From an uncultured Sutterellaceae bacterium (lineage in GTDB: Bacteria; Pseudomonadota; Gammaproteobacteria; Burkholderiales; Burkholderiaceae_F): DNA of 6,058 nucleotides. Position 1 is the first letter of the stretch; each line of letters opens with the position of its first letter. This document shows positions 1 to 5,747 of the stretch, one piece after another. The translations under genes were made by a program, and so were the position numbers. Under the pieces are notes generated by a model. That model had not been told where the DNA came from and made no database searches. It saw nothing but the letters and a program-made list of their open reading frames with translations. Location of the stretch: the NCBI GenBank assembly GCA_947253615.1, contig CAMYAA010000071.1:1-6058 (forward strand), in the 5' to 3' direction.

Positions 1-50
1 GATCTACACACTGCATATCGTCGGCAGCGTCAGATGTGTATAAGAGACAG
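1..50. other. Illumina Nextera i5-side adapter (artefact)
   Basis: This is not genomic DNA. Positions 1-9 match the end of the P5 primer, 10-17 (ACTGCATA) sit where the i5 index belongs, 18-31 match the Nextera read-1 adapter, and 32-50 are the 19-bp Tn5 mosaic end AGATGTGTATAAGAGACAG. Translation across it adds false residues: on the plus strand MCIRDR or MYKRQ, and on the minus strand LSLIHI, which is fused to the end of the truncated ThiC frame. Confidence 0.98.
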
Positions 51-818
51 GGCTTCACACTGCTCGATCATCACTGCCTTAAAGGCCTCCCACGAAAGCG
101 CCAAAGGATCACCCCCAACGCGCTCGAGCGTTTCGTACATCGGCACGGTCCCGACGGGCACAGGCGACTGGCGCAAAATCATATTGCGCGTTTGCGCAAT
201 ATTTTTCCCCGTGGATAAATCCATCACGGTATCGGCCCCAAAGGCAATGGCCTGCACTAATTTGCGCGATTCATCACGCCAATCCGAATTGAGCGAAGAA
301 CCAATATTGGCATTGACTTTGGTCGAGAAGGCGCGACCAATAATCATGGGCTCCGCCTCCGGGTGCATGACGTTCATCGGAATAATCGCCTTGCGATCGG
401 CGACAAGCGCACGAACCTTTTCCCCCGTCCAGGGCTCGATCCCATCAACAAACGGTAAAAGCTTTTCAATGAGTCGAGTGTTTTCTGTCGCTAATAAGTG
501 CTCACGAAAACGGGATAAGTTGCCGTTCTCACGCGTCGCAACATAACTCATCTCGGGCGTGACTTCGCCCTTTCGTGCTCGCATTAATTGCGTGGGAGAG
601 CCCACGGGAAGACGCTCACGCTTAGGTAAGCCCGCTTGCGTCGCACTCCCTAAACGGTCTGGCAAGTAAAACGTGGGATTTTTCATCCCGCCGAGCCCCA
701 AGGGGGTATCCGTGAGTGCTAACTCACGAAAAGGGACGGATTCACCATGTTCGCTCGTGGCATAAACGCGTTTGCCAACAGGATGAATAAAACAATCAGA
801 ATGTGTAAGCTCTGCCAC
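51..818 (-). CDS. thiC: Phosphomethylpyrimidine synthase ThiC, N-terminal part (truncated)
   Basis: ThiC is a cytosolic radical-SAM-type enzyme that converts aminoimidazole ribotide into HMP phosphate for thiamine synthesis. The 256 genuine residues hold family blocks: KGEVTPEM (83-90), AIIPMNVMHPEAEPMIIGR (144-162), VNANIG (168-173), ADTVMDLSTGKNI (195-207) and SPVPVGTVPMYETLE (218-232). Asn171, Met199 and Tyr228 lie at positions associated with substrate binding in the family. The C-terminal CxxCxxxxC iron-sulphur site is lost because the contig ends in adapter. I chose GTG at 818 because GGAG lies 8 nt upstream (827-830); the frame stays open to a TTG at 899 that has no clear ribosome site. 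Compared from memory with E. coli ThiC, the stretch between VPFREL (28-33) and TPEM is about 55 residues shorter and lacks the usual DTSG-Y motif. A TPP riboswitch precedes the gene. Family assignment is firm; the start is likely. Confidence 0.95.
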
Positions 819-850
819 TTGTGTATCTCCAACTTGATAAAAACACGTGG
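815..850 (-). promoter_or_regulatory. thiC ribosome binding site within a start-codon hairpin
   Basis: On the minus strand GGAG (830-827) sits 8 nt before the GTG at 818. The flanks can fold: CCAC (850-847) with GTGG (818-815) and GTGT (846-843) with ACAC (824-821), with a 2-nt AA bulge. This places the Shine-Dalgarno sequence in the loop and the start codon in the stem. The ribosome site decides the start; that the hairpin affects translation is only inferred. Confidence 0.55.
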
Positions 851-891
851 AAAGAGCTGCAGAAGGGAAAGAAGCAATGGACCGACACAAT

Positions 892-906
892 AGAGCCAAG
901 GGCTCT
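892..906 (-). other. Short GC-rich hairpin in the thiC leader
   Basis: AGAGCC (906-901) pairs with GGCTCT (897-892) around a 3-nt CTT loop on the minus strand. No T-run follows, so it is not a standard terminator. It contains the TTG codon that opens the longest thiC frame, which argues against that TTG being the start. It may stack beside the optional pairing of 940-936 with 911-907. Confidence 0.45.
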
Positions 907-936
907 GCGTAAACGATCCTAATTTGCCGCTTTTCT

Positions 937-968
937 ACGCCATGATTCCTAAGGAATCACGGTGGCGT
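937..968 (-). promoter_or_regulatory. Hairpin competing with riboswitch P1 (putative expression platform)
   Basis: On the minus strand ACGCCA (968-963) pairs with TGGCGT (942-937), and the inner TGATTCC (959-953, read as its complement on the plus strand) pairs with GGAATCA (949-943), around a 3-nt TTA loop with a 3-nt one-sided bulge at 962-960. The outer arm overlaps the 3' strand of aptamer P1 (969-965), so the two helices exclude each other. The released 3' arm GCGTA (940-936) could instead pair with TACGC (911-907). There is no T-run after the hairpin and no ribosome site inside it, so control would have to be Rho-dependent, translational or indirect. Pairing is seen; function is inferred. 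Confidence 0.65.
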
Positions 969-1066
969 TTCCCGACGCAGGTCTTAACCCGATCCGGTGC
1001 CAAGGGTTTTTCTCAACGCCCCTCAAGAAACTCTCATCGAGCTCTTCAGAGTCGTACCCCTAACGC
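965..1066 (-). ncRNA. TPP riboswitch (THI element)
   Basis: This aptamer senses thiamine pyrophosphate and in bacteria usually lowers expression of thiamine genes. Reading the minus strand, P1 is GCGTT (1066-1062) with AACGC (969-965). P2 is AGGGGT (1061-1056) with ACCCTT (1007-1002). P3 is a long stem from ACGACTCTGAAGAG to GTTTCTTGAGGGGCGT. The conserved TGAGA of the pyrimidine-sensing arm follows (TTGAGA, against the usual CTGAGA). The pyrophosphate arm has ACC-GGATC-GGGTTAAGACC, then GCGTCGGGAA next to P1. All elements are in canonical order. It lies directly upstream of thiC and just downstream of a good promoter, so the assignment is secure. Confidence 0.95.
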
Positions 1067-1078
1067 TAAGATGCCCTC

Positions 1079-1108
1079 ATTGTACCGAGCCTAAGCTCAA
1101 TAGGACAA
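1079..1108 (-). promoter_or_regulatory. Sigma70-type promoter of thiC
   Basis: On the minus strand TTGTCC (1108-1103) and TACAAT (1084-1079) are separated by 18 nt. The predicted transcription start near 1072 falls a few nucleotides before riboswitch P1, as expected for the leader. The spacer holds a small inverted repeat GAGC-CTAA-GCTC (1087-1098) that could be a regulator site, but this is unproven. Confidence 0.7.
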
Positions 1109-1128
1109 TCCTCCCTTAGAGGAGGACG

Positions 1129-1166
1129 AAAAAAAACGGACCCACTCGAAAAACCAGTGAGCCCGT
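1129..1166 (-). terminator. Rho-independent terminator of the LTXXQ-protein gene
   Basis: On the minus strand ACGGGCTCACT (1166-1156) pairs with AGTGGGTCCGT (1146-1136) over 11 bp including two G-U pairs, with a 9-nt loop, followed by eight T residues (1136-1129). It starts 10 nt after the stop codon and separates this gene from the thiC promoter. Confidence 0.92.
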
Positions 1167-1176
1167 CACGTCGGCA

Positions 1177-1854
1177 CTACGGATGCAAAATATGCCAAGC
1201 GGGCATATCCGGCGTAATAATGACCGGGCCAATACCACGACCCGTTTCAAACATATCTAACGCAAAACGTTGTGCGGGCGTCATCGCATTAATCAACTGC
1301 GCACGAGCCGCCACTAAACGCTGCTGAGGTAACAAACGCGCCTCTTGCACGGCTAAGCGCTGTTCGAGGGCTTCTTGAACGCTTTGCGGCGCTTTAAACG
1401 TCAACTTAACCGGCTCATCCAATTGCGCTTTGGCTTGCATATAAGCCGTCCACAGAGGCATTTGCGCTGGCGTAATGTCTAAGCGTTGCGCTAACTGCGC
1501 TTCGGGACTCTCGGAGGGAGCTGGGGCAGCTTGATCGGCCGATTCACCCGCTGGCGTAAACCCAACCACGGGACCAGGGCCAGACTCCACGGGCGCACTC
1601 GCCGAGGCTGGTGCGCTAGCGGGGGCTTGGGTAGCACTCGAGGTGGTATCGGGCGCAGGAGCCTGGGCTTGGGCTTGACCTTGAACTTGACCTTGGCCTT
1701 GGGCTTGAGCTGGAGCGGGCGTTTGGGCGGGCGCCTGGGCCGTGGCCGCCGAGACCGTATCCGTTGCAGCCCCTGGGGCCGCTTGAGTCACACCACTCAC
1801 CACAAAACCTATCACCCCTAACATCGCAACCAGGGGCTTGATCTTTAAGAACAT
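1177..1854 (-). CDS. Exported LTXXQ-motif (Spy/CpxP-like) protein with Pro/Ala/Gln-rich linker
   Basis: The 225-residue product has three parts. Residues 1-25 form a signal peptide (KIK, a hydrophobic core, then TQA before AP), so the protein should be periplasmic. Residues 26 to about 115 are a low-complexity Ala/Pro/Gln/Ser stretch with a Gln-X dipeptide run near 50-65. The C-terminal part is helical, with two LTXXQ-like motifs, ITPAQ (127-131) and MTPAQ (191-195), spaced as in Spy/CpxP-type periplasmic chaperone or metal-stress proteins. The match is motif-level, so a chaperone role is inference. I chose ATG at 1854 because AAGGAGA (1867-1861) gives 7 nt from GGAG; a GTG one codon earlier leaves only 4 nt. 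It has its own terminator and a 160-nt leader region upstream. Confidence 0.75.
   Translation of the reverse strand: MFLKIKPLVAMLGVIGFVVSGVTQAAPGAATDTVSAATAQAPAQTPAPAQAQGQGQVQGQAQAQAPAPDTTSSATQAPASAPASASAPVESGPGPVVGFTPAGESADQAAPAPSESPEAQLAQRLDITPAQMPLWTAYMQAKAQLDEPVKLTFKAPQSVQEALEQRLAVQEARLLPQQRLVAARAQLINAMTPAQRFALDMFETGRGIGPVIITPDMPAWHILHP
1664..1711 (-). repeat. Eight degenerate tandem hexamers inside the LTXXQ gene
   Basis: On the plus strand eight consecutive six-base units fit TGRVCT or close to it (TGGGCT, TGGGCT, TGACCT, TGAACT, TGACCT, TGGCCT, TGGGCT, TGAGCT). On the coding strand they give alternating Gln and Ala/Gly/Val. Six-base steps keep the frame, so changes in unit number would alter linker length without a frameshift. 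Confidence 0.85.
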
Positions 1855-1902
1855 CACGGTTCTCCTTCACAAACTAAGAGTGTTAAATAGAGACTTCATC
1901 AA

Positions 1903-1948
1903 GCACTTTCTCACCACGGGGTCTCACCACCAACAACGGCGAAAGTGC
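1903..1948 (-). repeat. Inverted and direct repeats in the leader of the LTXXQ gene
   Basis: GCACTTTC (1903-1910) is a perfect inverted copy of GAAAGTGC (1941-1948), giving an 8-bp stem with a 30-nt loop. The interval also holds a 9-bp direct repeat TCTCACCAC (1909-1917 and 1922-1930). No convincing sigma70 promoter was seen between 1861 and 2017, so this structured block is the best candidate for regulatory sequence. No regulator is recognised. Confidence 0.5.
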
Positions 1949-2017
1949 ACTCTTCATCATGAGCGAAATACCCCCTAAAAAACCACCACTTTTTTGTTAC
2001 GCTTGGTTTTCTCCCGT

Positions 2018-2049
2018 AAAAAAAAGACCCTTCATTCACGAAGGATCTT
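2018..2049 (-). terminator. Rho-independent terminator of the lipoprotein gene
   Basis: On the minus strand AGATCCTTC (2048-2040) pairs with GAAGGGTCT (2033-2025) over 9 bp with one G-U pair and a 6-nt loop, followed by eight T residues (2025-2018). It begins 11 nt after the stop codon. Confidence 0.92.
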
Positions 2050-2059
2050 TGGACTCGGC

Positions 2060-2380
2060 CTATAGCCCAGCGGGTTTATGATATTGCCAATCGGGCGGCA
2101 AAACGGTCTTTTCTACCTTTTTACGAAGGTCTTGACAGCGAAACACCACCTCGACCTTGCCCGGGTCTTTATACGGCGCAAAGCCGCCTTCCCCCGAAAT
2201 ATTCCGAATCGTAAACATCGACGGGGAATGCTGCGCACAATACTCATGCGCTTGACGAACACCCTCCTCCTTCGAGGTCGCGACCACACTATAGAGTTCG
2301 TGCCCTAAGGGCGTCACTGACGCACACCCTACAAGCCCTAAGCCTAAAAGACTCATCCCTAATCCGAGACCCTTATACAT
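2060..2380 (-). CDS. Small lipoprotein of unknown function
   Basis: The product has 106 residues. The N-terminus has Lys3, a Gly/Leu-rich hydrophobic stretch and the lipobox LVGC (16-19), so Cys19 should be lipidated and the mature protein anchored in a membrane. Ala20 after the cysteine fits outer-membrane sorting in Gram-negative bacteria. The mature part has two more cysteines, Cys48 in HEYCAQH and Cys82 in VVFRCQ, which could form a disulphide. The pattern A..YC followed by a glycine-rich turn and a final FRC resembles small proteobacterial lipoproteins known to me only as uncharacterised, so no function is given. I kept ATG at 2380 because the internal ATG at residue 9 would remove the only positive charge; upstream AGGG is a modest ribosome site. 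Only 30 nt separate it from the purB terminator, so its promoter is unclear. Confidence 0.8.
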   Translation of the reverse strand: MYKGLGLGMSLLGLGLVGCASVTPLGHELYSVVATSKEEGVRQAHEYCAQHSPSMFTIRNISGEGGFAPYKDPGKVEVVFRCQDLRKKVEKTVLPPDWQYHKPAGL

Positions 2381-2410
2381 CGCCCTTTTTCCCTAAAAAC
2401 GCGTCTCTAG

Positions 2411-2454
2411 AAAAAAACGCTACCGACCGAGCCTTCGAACCGATAGCGTTTTTT
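2411..2454 (-). terminator. purB terminator
   Basis: On the minus strand AACGCTATCGG (2450-2440) pairs with TCGGTAGCGTT (2426-2416) without mismatch, using two G-U pairs, and is followed by a T-run to 2411. Flanking A and T runs make it look bidirectional, but plus-strand RNA would have A-C mismatches, so it favours minus-strand transcripts. It lies about 16 nt after the purB stop. Confidence 0.93.
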
Positions 2455-2469
2455 GTTTGATGTTGCCAA

Positions 2470-3828
2470 TTATGCGCGACGCGCTAACTCGGCCGCCTTA
2501 CCGACATACGTCGCTGGCGTTAAAGCTAACAACTCGGCTTTAGCATCCTCAGGAATCGCTAACGTGGCAATGAATTCACGCATCGTTTCCTTCGTAATGC
2601 CCTTACCACGCGTCAAGGCCTTTAATTGCTCATAGGGCTTGGGAATCCCATAACGACGCATCACCGTTTGAACCGCTTCGGCTAACACTTCCCAAGCATG
2701 ATCCAAATCTTCGCTCACGCGCGCTTCATTTAACTCTAACTTGTTTAACCCACGCATTAAGGAACTCATCCCAATAAAGGCATAGCCAAAGCCAACGCCT
2801 AAATTGCGTAAAACCGTCGAGTCCGTTAAGTCACGCTGCCAACGAGAAATCGGTAATTTGCCCGCCATGTGACCTAAAACCGCATTGGCTAAACCTAAAT
2901 TGCCTTCGGAGTTTTCAAAGTCAATCGGATTGACCTTATGGGGCATCGTGGAAGAACCCACTTCGCCTTCCTTGAGCTTTTGCTTGAAAAAGCCCATCGA
3001 AATGTAACCCCAAATGTCACGGTCTAAGTCCAATAAAATCGTGTGCGCACGTTCCATTTCATAAAAGAGTTCCGCCATGTAGTCATGCGGCTCAATCTGA
3101 ATCGTGTGCGTGTTGAAATGAACCCCTAAACGGTTTTCCACCACGTTCTTGGCGAACGCTTCCCAATCAAAACCCGGGAAACTGATCATGTGCGCATTGA
3201 AGTTGCCAACCGCGCCATTCATCTTGGCTAAGATGTCAACCCCTTCAATGGCCTTCATCACACGGTGCAAACGAACCGCAAAGTTCGCAAATTCCTTACC
3301 CACGGTGGTCGGCGTCGCCGTCTGACCATGCGTACGAGAAAGCATCGGCACGTCCGCCCAGGCATGCGCATATTCAACCAACTTGGCATGCACACCGCCC
3401 AACGCTTCTAAATACACTTCACGACCACGCTTGAGCATTAACGCATGACTCGTATTGTTAATGTCTTCAGACGTGCAGGCAAAATGCACAAATTCGGCGG
3501 CACTGGCTAATTCAGCATCATGACTGACTTGCTCTTTGATCCAATATTCCACAGCCTTGACGTCGTGGTTGGTCGTCTTTTCAATGAGCTTGATCGCTTC
3601 ACAGTCTTCAACCGTCCAGTTGGCCACTAAACCACGCAAAAAGTCCTTACCATGAGCCGAAAGCTGAGGAAGCTCTTTAAAGCCCGCTTCGGTCAAGGCA
3701 ATGAGCCATTCCACTTCAACTTGGACACGCGCCTTCATAAAAGCACTTTCGGAAAAAATCTCACAAAGAATGTCCGTTTGGCGAGCATAACGCCCATCGA
3801 TGGGAGATAACGCGGTTAAAGGATTCAT
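2470..3828 (-). CDS. purB: Adenylosuccinate lyase
   Basis: This cytosolic enzyme of purine synthesis cleaves fumarate from SAICAR and from adenylosuccinate. At 452 residues it is close to the E. coli protein (456). Visible family features are SPIDGRYA near the N-terminus (8-15), the conserved TSEDINNT (119-126), the RTHGQTA block with general-acid His167 (165-171), and the fumarase/aspartase-superfamily signature GSSTMPHKVNP (291-301) on the mobile catalytic loop with the catalytic serine. The layout is that of the long PurB type of proteobacteria. ATG at 3828 gives the expected N-terminus, though the nearest Shine-Dalgarno-like GAGG (3844-3841) is 12 nt away, rather far. It is a single-gene unit between two terminators. 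Nothing is missing or broken. Confidence 0.98.
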   Translation of the reverse strand: MNPLTALSPIDGRYARQTDILCEIFSESAFMKARVQVEVEWLIALTEAGFKELPQLSAHGKDFLRGLVANWTVEDCEAIKLIEKTTNHDVKAVEYWIKEQVSHDAELASAAEFVHFACTSEDINNTSHALMLKRGREVYLEALGGVHAKLVEYAHAWADVPMLSRTHGQTATPTTVGKEFANFAVRLHRVMKAIEGVDILAKMNGAVGNFNAHMISFPGFDWEAFAKNVVENRLGVHFNTHTIQIEPHDYMAELFYEMERAHTILLDLDRDIWGYISMGFFKQKLKEGEVGSSTMPHKVNPIDFENSEGNLGLANAVLGHMAGKLPISRWQRDLTDSTVLRNLGVGFGYAFIGMSSLMRGLNKLELNEARVSEDLDHAWEVLAEAVQTVMRRYGIPKPYEQLKALTRGKGITKETMREFIATLAIPEDAKAELLALTPATYVGKAAELARRA

Positions 3829-3854
3829 GATATTGACCAGCCTCTAAGAAAACC

Positions 3855-3868
3855 GGGGAGCTGTCCCC
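3855..3868 (-). other. Small GC hairpin in the purB leader
   Basis: On the minus strand GGGGA (3868-3864) pairs with TCCCC (3859-3855) around a CAGC loop, then GG and TTTTCTT follow. It could be a weak attenuator or a stabilising 5' hairpin between promoter and start. Five base pairs and a broken T-run make termination doubtful. Confidence 0.4.
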
Positions 3869-3887
3869 TTGTCAGAAAATTGAGCCC

Positions 3888-3896
3888 ATTTTAGCA
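3888..3896 (-). promoter_or_regulatory. Candidate extended -10 promoter of purB
   Basis: TGCTAAAAT (3896-3888, minus strand) fits an extended -10 element (TGN plus TAAAAT). No good -35 is seen at the proper distance, where the modC terminator lies. It would give a leader of about 50 nt before purB. An independent promoter is expected because a terminator precedes the gene. Confidence 0.4.
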
Positions 3897-3927
3897 AAAG
3901 GCAACGGGGGTCTTACCGCCGTTGCCT
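3896..3927 (-). terminator. Terminator of the mod operon
   Basis: On the minus strand AGGCAACGG (3927-3919) pairs with CCGTTGCCT (3907-3899) over 9 bp with an 11-nt loop, followed by only four T residues. It begins 12 nt after the modC stop. The short T-run may allow some readthrough into purB. Confidence 0.75.
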
Positions 3928-3939
3928 CAAAATAAAACA

Positions 3940-5031
3940 TCACACCACCACAGAACCGGCCTTTATTTGAGCCCATAAGACTTGACCCAAATGCACCCCG
4001 AGCTCTTCAAAGAAATGTAACGTAATACGTGACCATAATTCATTACCCTCAACGTCCAACGAGACATTGACGTAACTGCCCTCAGACACAATGTTCGTCA
4101 CTTTAGCCTTGAGAACATTGCGAATCGAGGTGTCCACGGGTTCCGTGAGCATGAGCGAGACATCACTCGCTAAAATGCGCACACGAATGCGATCGCCCAC
4201 TTTTTTCTGGGCCACGTCAGGGAGTTCCATCCGAAAACCCGAGCCCGCCACCATTAATGATTGCCACTGCGGCATAAAAGCTTCAACCGTGGCACTCCAG
4301 ACGACAGCCGCCCCATGTTGACGATCCCCTAAATGAATGCGCGGCAATACCGACTCTAAAGGCCCTTGCTGCGTAATATGCCCATTGGCAAAACAGACCA
4401 AGGTGTCGGCTAAACGCGCCATTTCGTCCACCGAGTGGGTCACGTACACAATCGGCACACTTAGCTCATCACGAAGACGCTCAAGCCAGGGCAAAATCTC
4501 TTGTTTACGAGACCAGTCCAGCGCCGCTAACGGCTCGTCCATCAAAATCACGTCGGGCGTCATCGCTAAACCACGCGCAATCGCAACACGCTGACGCTCC
4601 CCGCCACTCAATTCCGAGACGCGACGCTTCACTAAATGCGAAATCCCTAAAAGCTCAATGGCTTCTTCTAAACGCTTTTTCCCCGAGACACTCTTGGATC
4701 GCTTGAGCCCAAAATTGAGATTTTGCTCCACATTTAAGTGTTCAAATAAACTCGCCTCTTGAAACACATACCCGAGGCGACGCTCATAGGTCGGGAGAAA
4801 AATCCCCCGAGCATCGTCTTGCCAGACTTGCTCACCAATGGAGACGCGACCTTGAGCGCGTTCCAGCCCCGCAATACAGCGCAAAACCGTGGTCTTCCCA
4901 CAGCCCGAAGGGCCAAACAAAACCGTCACCCCGCGCGAGGGAATATCAAAGTCCACCGAGAGTCGAAACCCCGTTGAACGCTCTAAAGAAAGGGCCACAT
5001 GCCCCGCCTTGGGCGGTGTGCTCTCCATCAT
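3940..5031 (-). CDS. modC: Molybdate ABC transporter ATP-binding protein ModC
   Basis: ModC is the cytoplasmic ATPase that powers molybdate uptake with ModB and ModA. The 363-residue protein has all ABC motifs: Walker A GPSGCGKTT (40-48), Q-loop Gln91 in YVFQEASLF, signature LSGGERQR (141-148), Walker B VILMDE (161-166), D-loop ALD (170-172) and switch His199 in VTHS. The C-terminal half carries the ModC-type TOBE/Mop region, with ASDVSLML (288-295) and TSIRNVLKAKV (301-311), which matches E. coli ModC closely in memory and separates it from other anion-transport ATPases. ATG at 5031 overlaps the modB stop as ATGA, with GAGGAG (5044-5039) 7 nt upstream, so translation is probably coupled to modB. 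A second ATG follows at once. Confidence 0.97.
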   Translation of the reverse strand: MMESTPPKAGHVALSLERSTGFRLSVDFDIPSRGVTVLFGPSGCGKTTVLRCIAGLERAQGRVSIGEQVWQDDARGIFLPTYERRLGYVFQEASLFEHLNVEQNLNFGLKRSKSVSGKKRLEEAIELLGISHLVKRRVSELSGGERQRVAIARGLAMTPDVILMDEPLAALDWSRKQEILPWLERLRDELSVPIVYVTHSVDEMARLADTLVCFANGHITQQGPLESVLPRIHLGDRQHGAAVVWSATVEAFMPQWQSLMVAGSGFRMELPDVAQKKVGDRIRVRILASDVSLMLTEPVDTSIRNVLKAKVTNIVSEGSYVNVSLDVEGNELWSRITLHFFEELGVHLGQVLWAQIKAGSVVV

Positions 5032-5717
5032 GATTGCGCTCCTCGACGAACATGACGCCCTTCTAACGCATTAAGGGCTAATAAAACAAAGAAACTAAAG
5101 ATAAGCATCCCCGCGGCCAAAATGTGCGCGTGCGTGTATTCCATCGCTTCCACATACGTATAAATCTGCGTGGAAACGACCTGCGTTTGCCCTGGAATAT
5201 TGCCCCCAATCATTAAGACCACCCCGAATTCACCAATCGTATGCGCAAAGGTCATTAAGGCCCCAGTGATAATCCCGTTTTTCGCTAAAGGCATCACCAC
5301 CGTAAAAAACGCATCCACCGGTCGACACCGAAGCGTGGCTGCCACCTCCATCGGACGCGTCCCGACCGAATCAAAGGCCGTCACCAGAGGCTGAATCATA
5401 AAGGGCATCGAATAAAGTACCGAGCCAATCACTAAGCCCGTAAAGGTAAAGTTGAGCGTGCCTAAGCCAAGCTTTTCCGTCAACGTGCCAATCGGACCAT
5501 TGGGCCCTAACGTCACCAGAATATAAAAGCCCAATACCGTGGGCGGCAACACCAACGGTAGCGTCACAATTGCATTGATCGGCGCACAAAAAATACTGCG
5601 GCGTCGCGAAAGCCACCAGGCTAACGGAAGTCCGACCACTAATAAGACCAAGGTCGTGACTAACGCTAATTGCAAACTCACCACAATCGGTTCTAAATCG
5701 GCAGCGGAAAAGAGCAC
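5028..5717 (-). CDS. modB: Molybdate ABC transporter permease ModB
   Basis: ModB forms the membrane channel of the molybdate importer. With the chosen start it has 229 residues, the same length as E. coli ModB. It begins with MLFSAADLEPIVVSLQLAL and shows several hydrophobic segments (about 11-36, 50-70, 94-115, 148-170, 198-216), the LPLVLPPTVLGF block (53-64), an EAA-type loop (about 123-143) that contacts ModC, and GEFG (162-165) with NIPGQT (173-178). I chose GTG at 5717 because AGGAG (5731-5727) is 9 nt upstream. The frame continues to an ATG at 5801, but that extension has no ribosome site and covers a stable RNA hairpin. The usual glycine of the EAA loop appears to be Arg130 by a memory alignment. 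Family assignment is firm. Confidence 0.95.
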   Translation of the reverse strand: MLFSAADLEPIVVSLQLALVTTLVLLVVGLPLAWWLSRRRSIFCAPINAIVTLPLVLPPTVLGFYILVTLGPNGPIGTLTEKLGLGTLNFTFTGLVIGSVLYSMPFMIQPLVTAFDSVGTRPMEVAATLRCRPVDAFFTVVMPLAKNGIITGALMTFAHTIGEFGVVLMIGGNIPGQTQVVSTQIYTYVEAMEYTHAHILAAGMLIFSFFVLLALNALEGRHVRRGAQS

Positions 5718-5726
5718 CCTAGAACA

Positions 5727-5731
5727 CTCCT
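5727..5731 (-). promoter_or_regulatory. modB ribosome binding site
   Basis: AGGAG on the minus strand, 9 nt before GTG at 5717. This is the only good Shine-Dalgarno sequence in the frame's N-terminal part, and it sets the modB start. Confidence 0.7.
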
Positions 5732-5747
5732 GAAAAAGAAACACAGA

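Noticed and set aside
34..546. Plus-strand open frame opposite thiC
   Set aside because: It starts inside adapter sequence (MCIRDR) and runs antisense to a clearly conserved ThiC.
1109..1126. TCCTCC/GGAGGA hairpin as a terminator or attenuator
   Set aside because: The adjoining A/T run is on the wrong side for either strand (T residues precede the hairpin on the minus strand), and it overlaps the thiC -35 region.
1531..1821. Plus-strand open frame opposite the LTXXQ gene
   Set aside because: It mirrors the Pro/Ala/Gln-rich stretch of the real gene, yields a Gly/Leu/Arg-rich product without recognisable domains, and the coding strand has a signal peptide, ribosome site and terminator.
1977..2010. 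Second terminator: AAAACCA/TGGTTTT inverted repeat (1979-1985, 2004-2010) with a T-run on the minus strand
   Set aside because: The stem is short and AT-rich with an 18-nt loop, and a much stronger terminator lies immediately before it at 2018-2049.
4091..4977. Several plus-strand and alternative-frame open frames across modC
   Set aside because: They are antisense or out-of-frame shadows of an intact ModC with every ABC motif, and none has a ribosome site or family resemblance.
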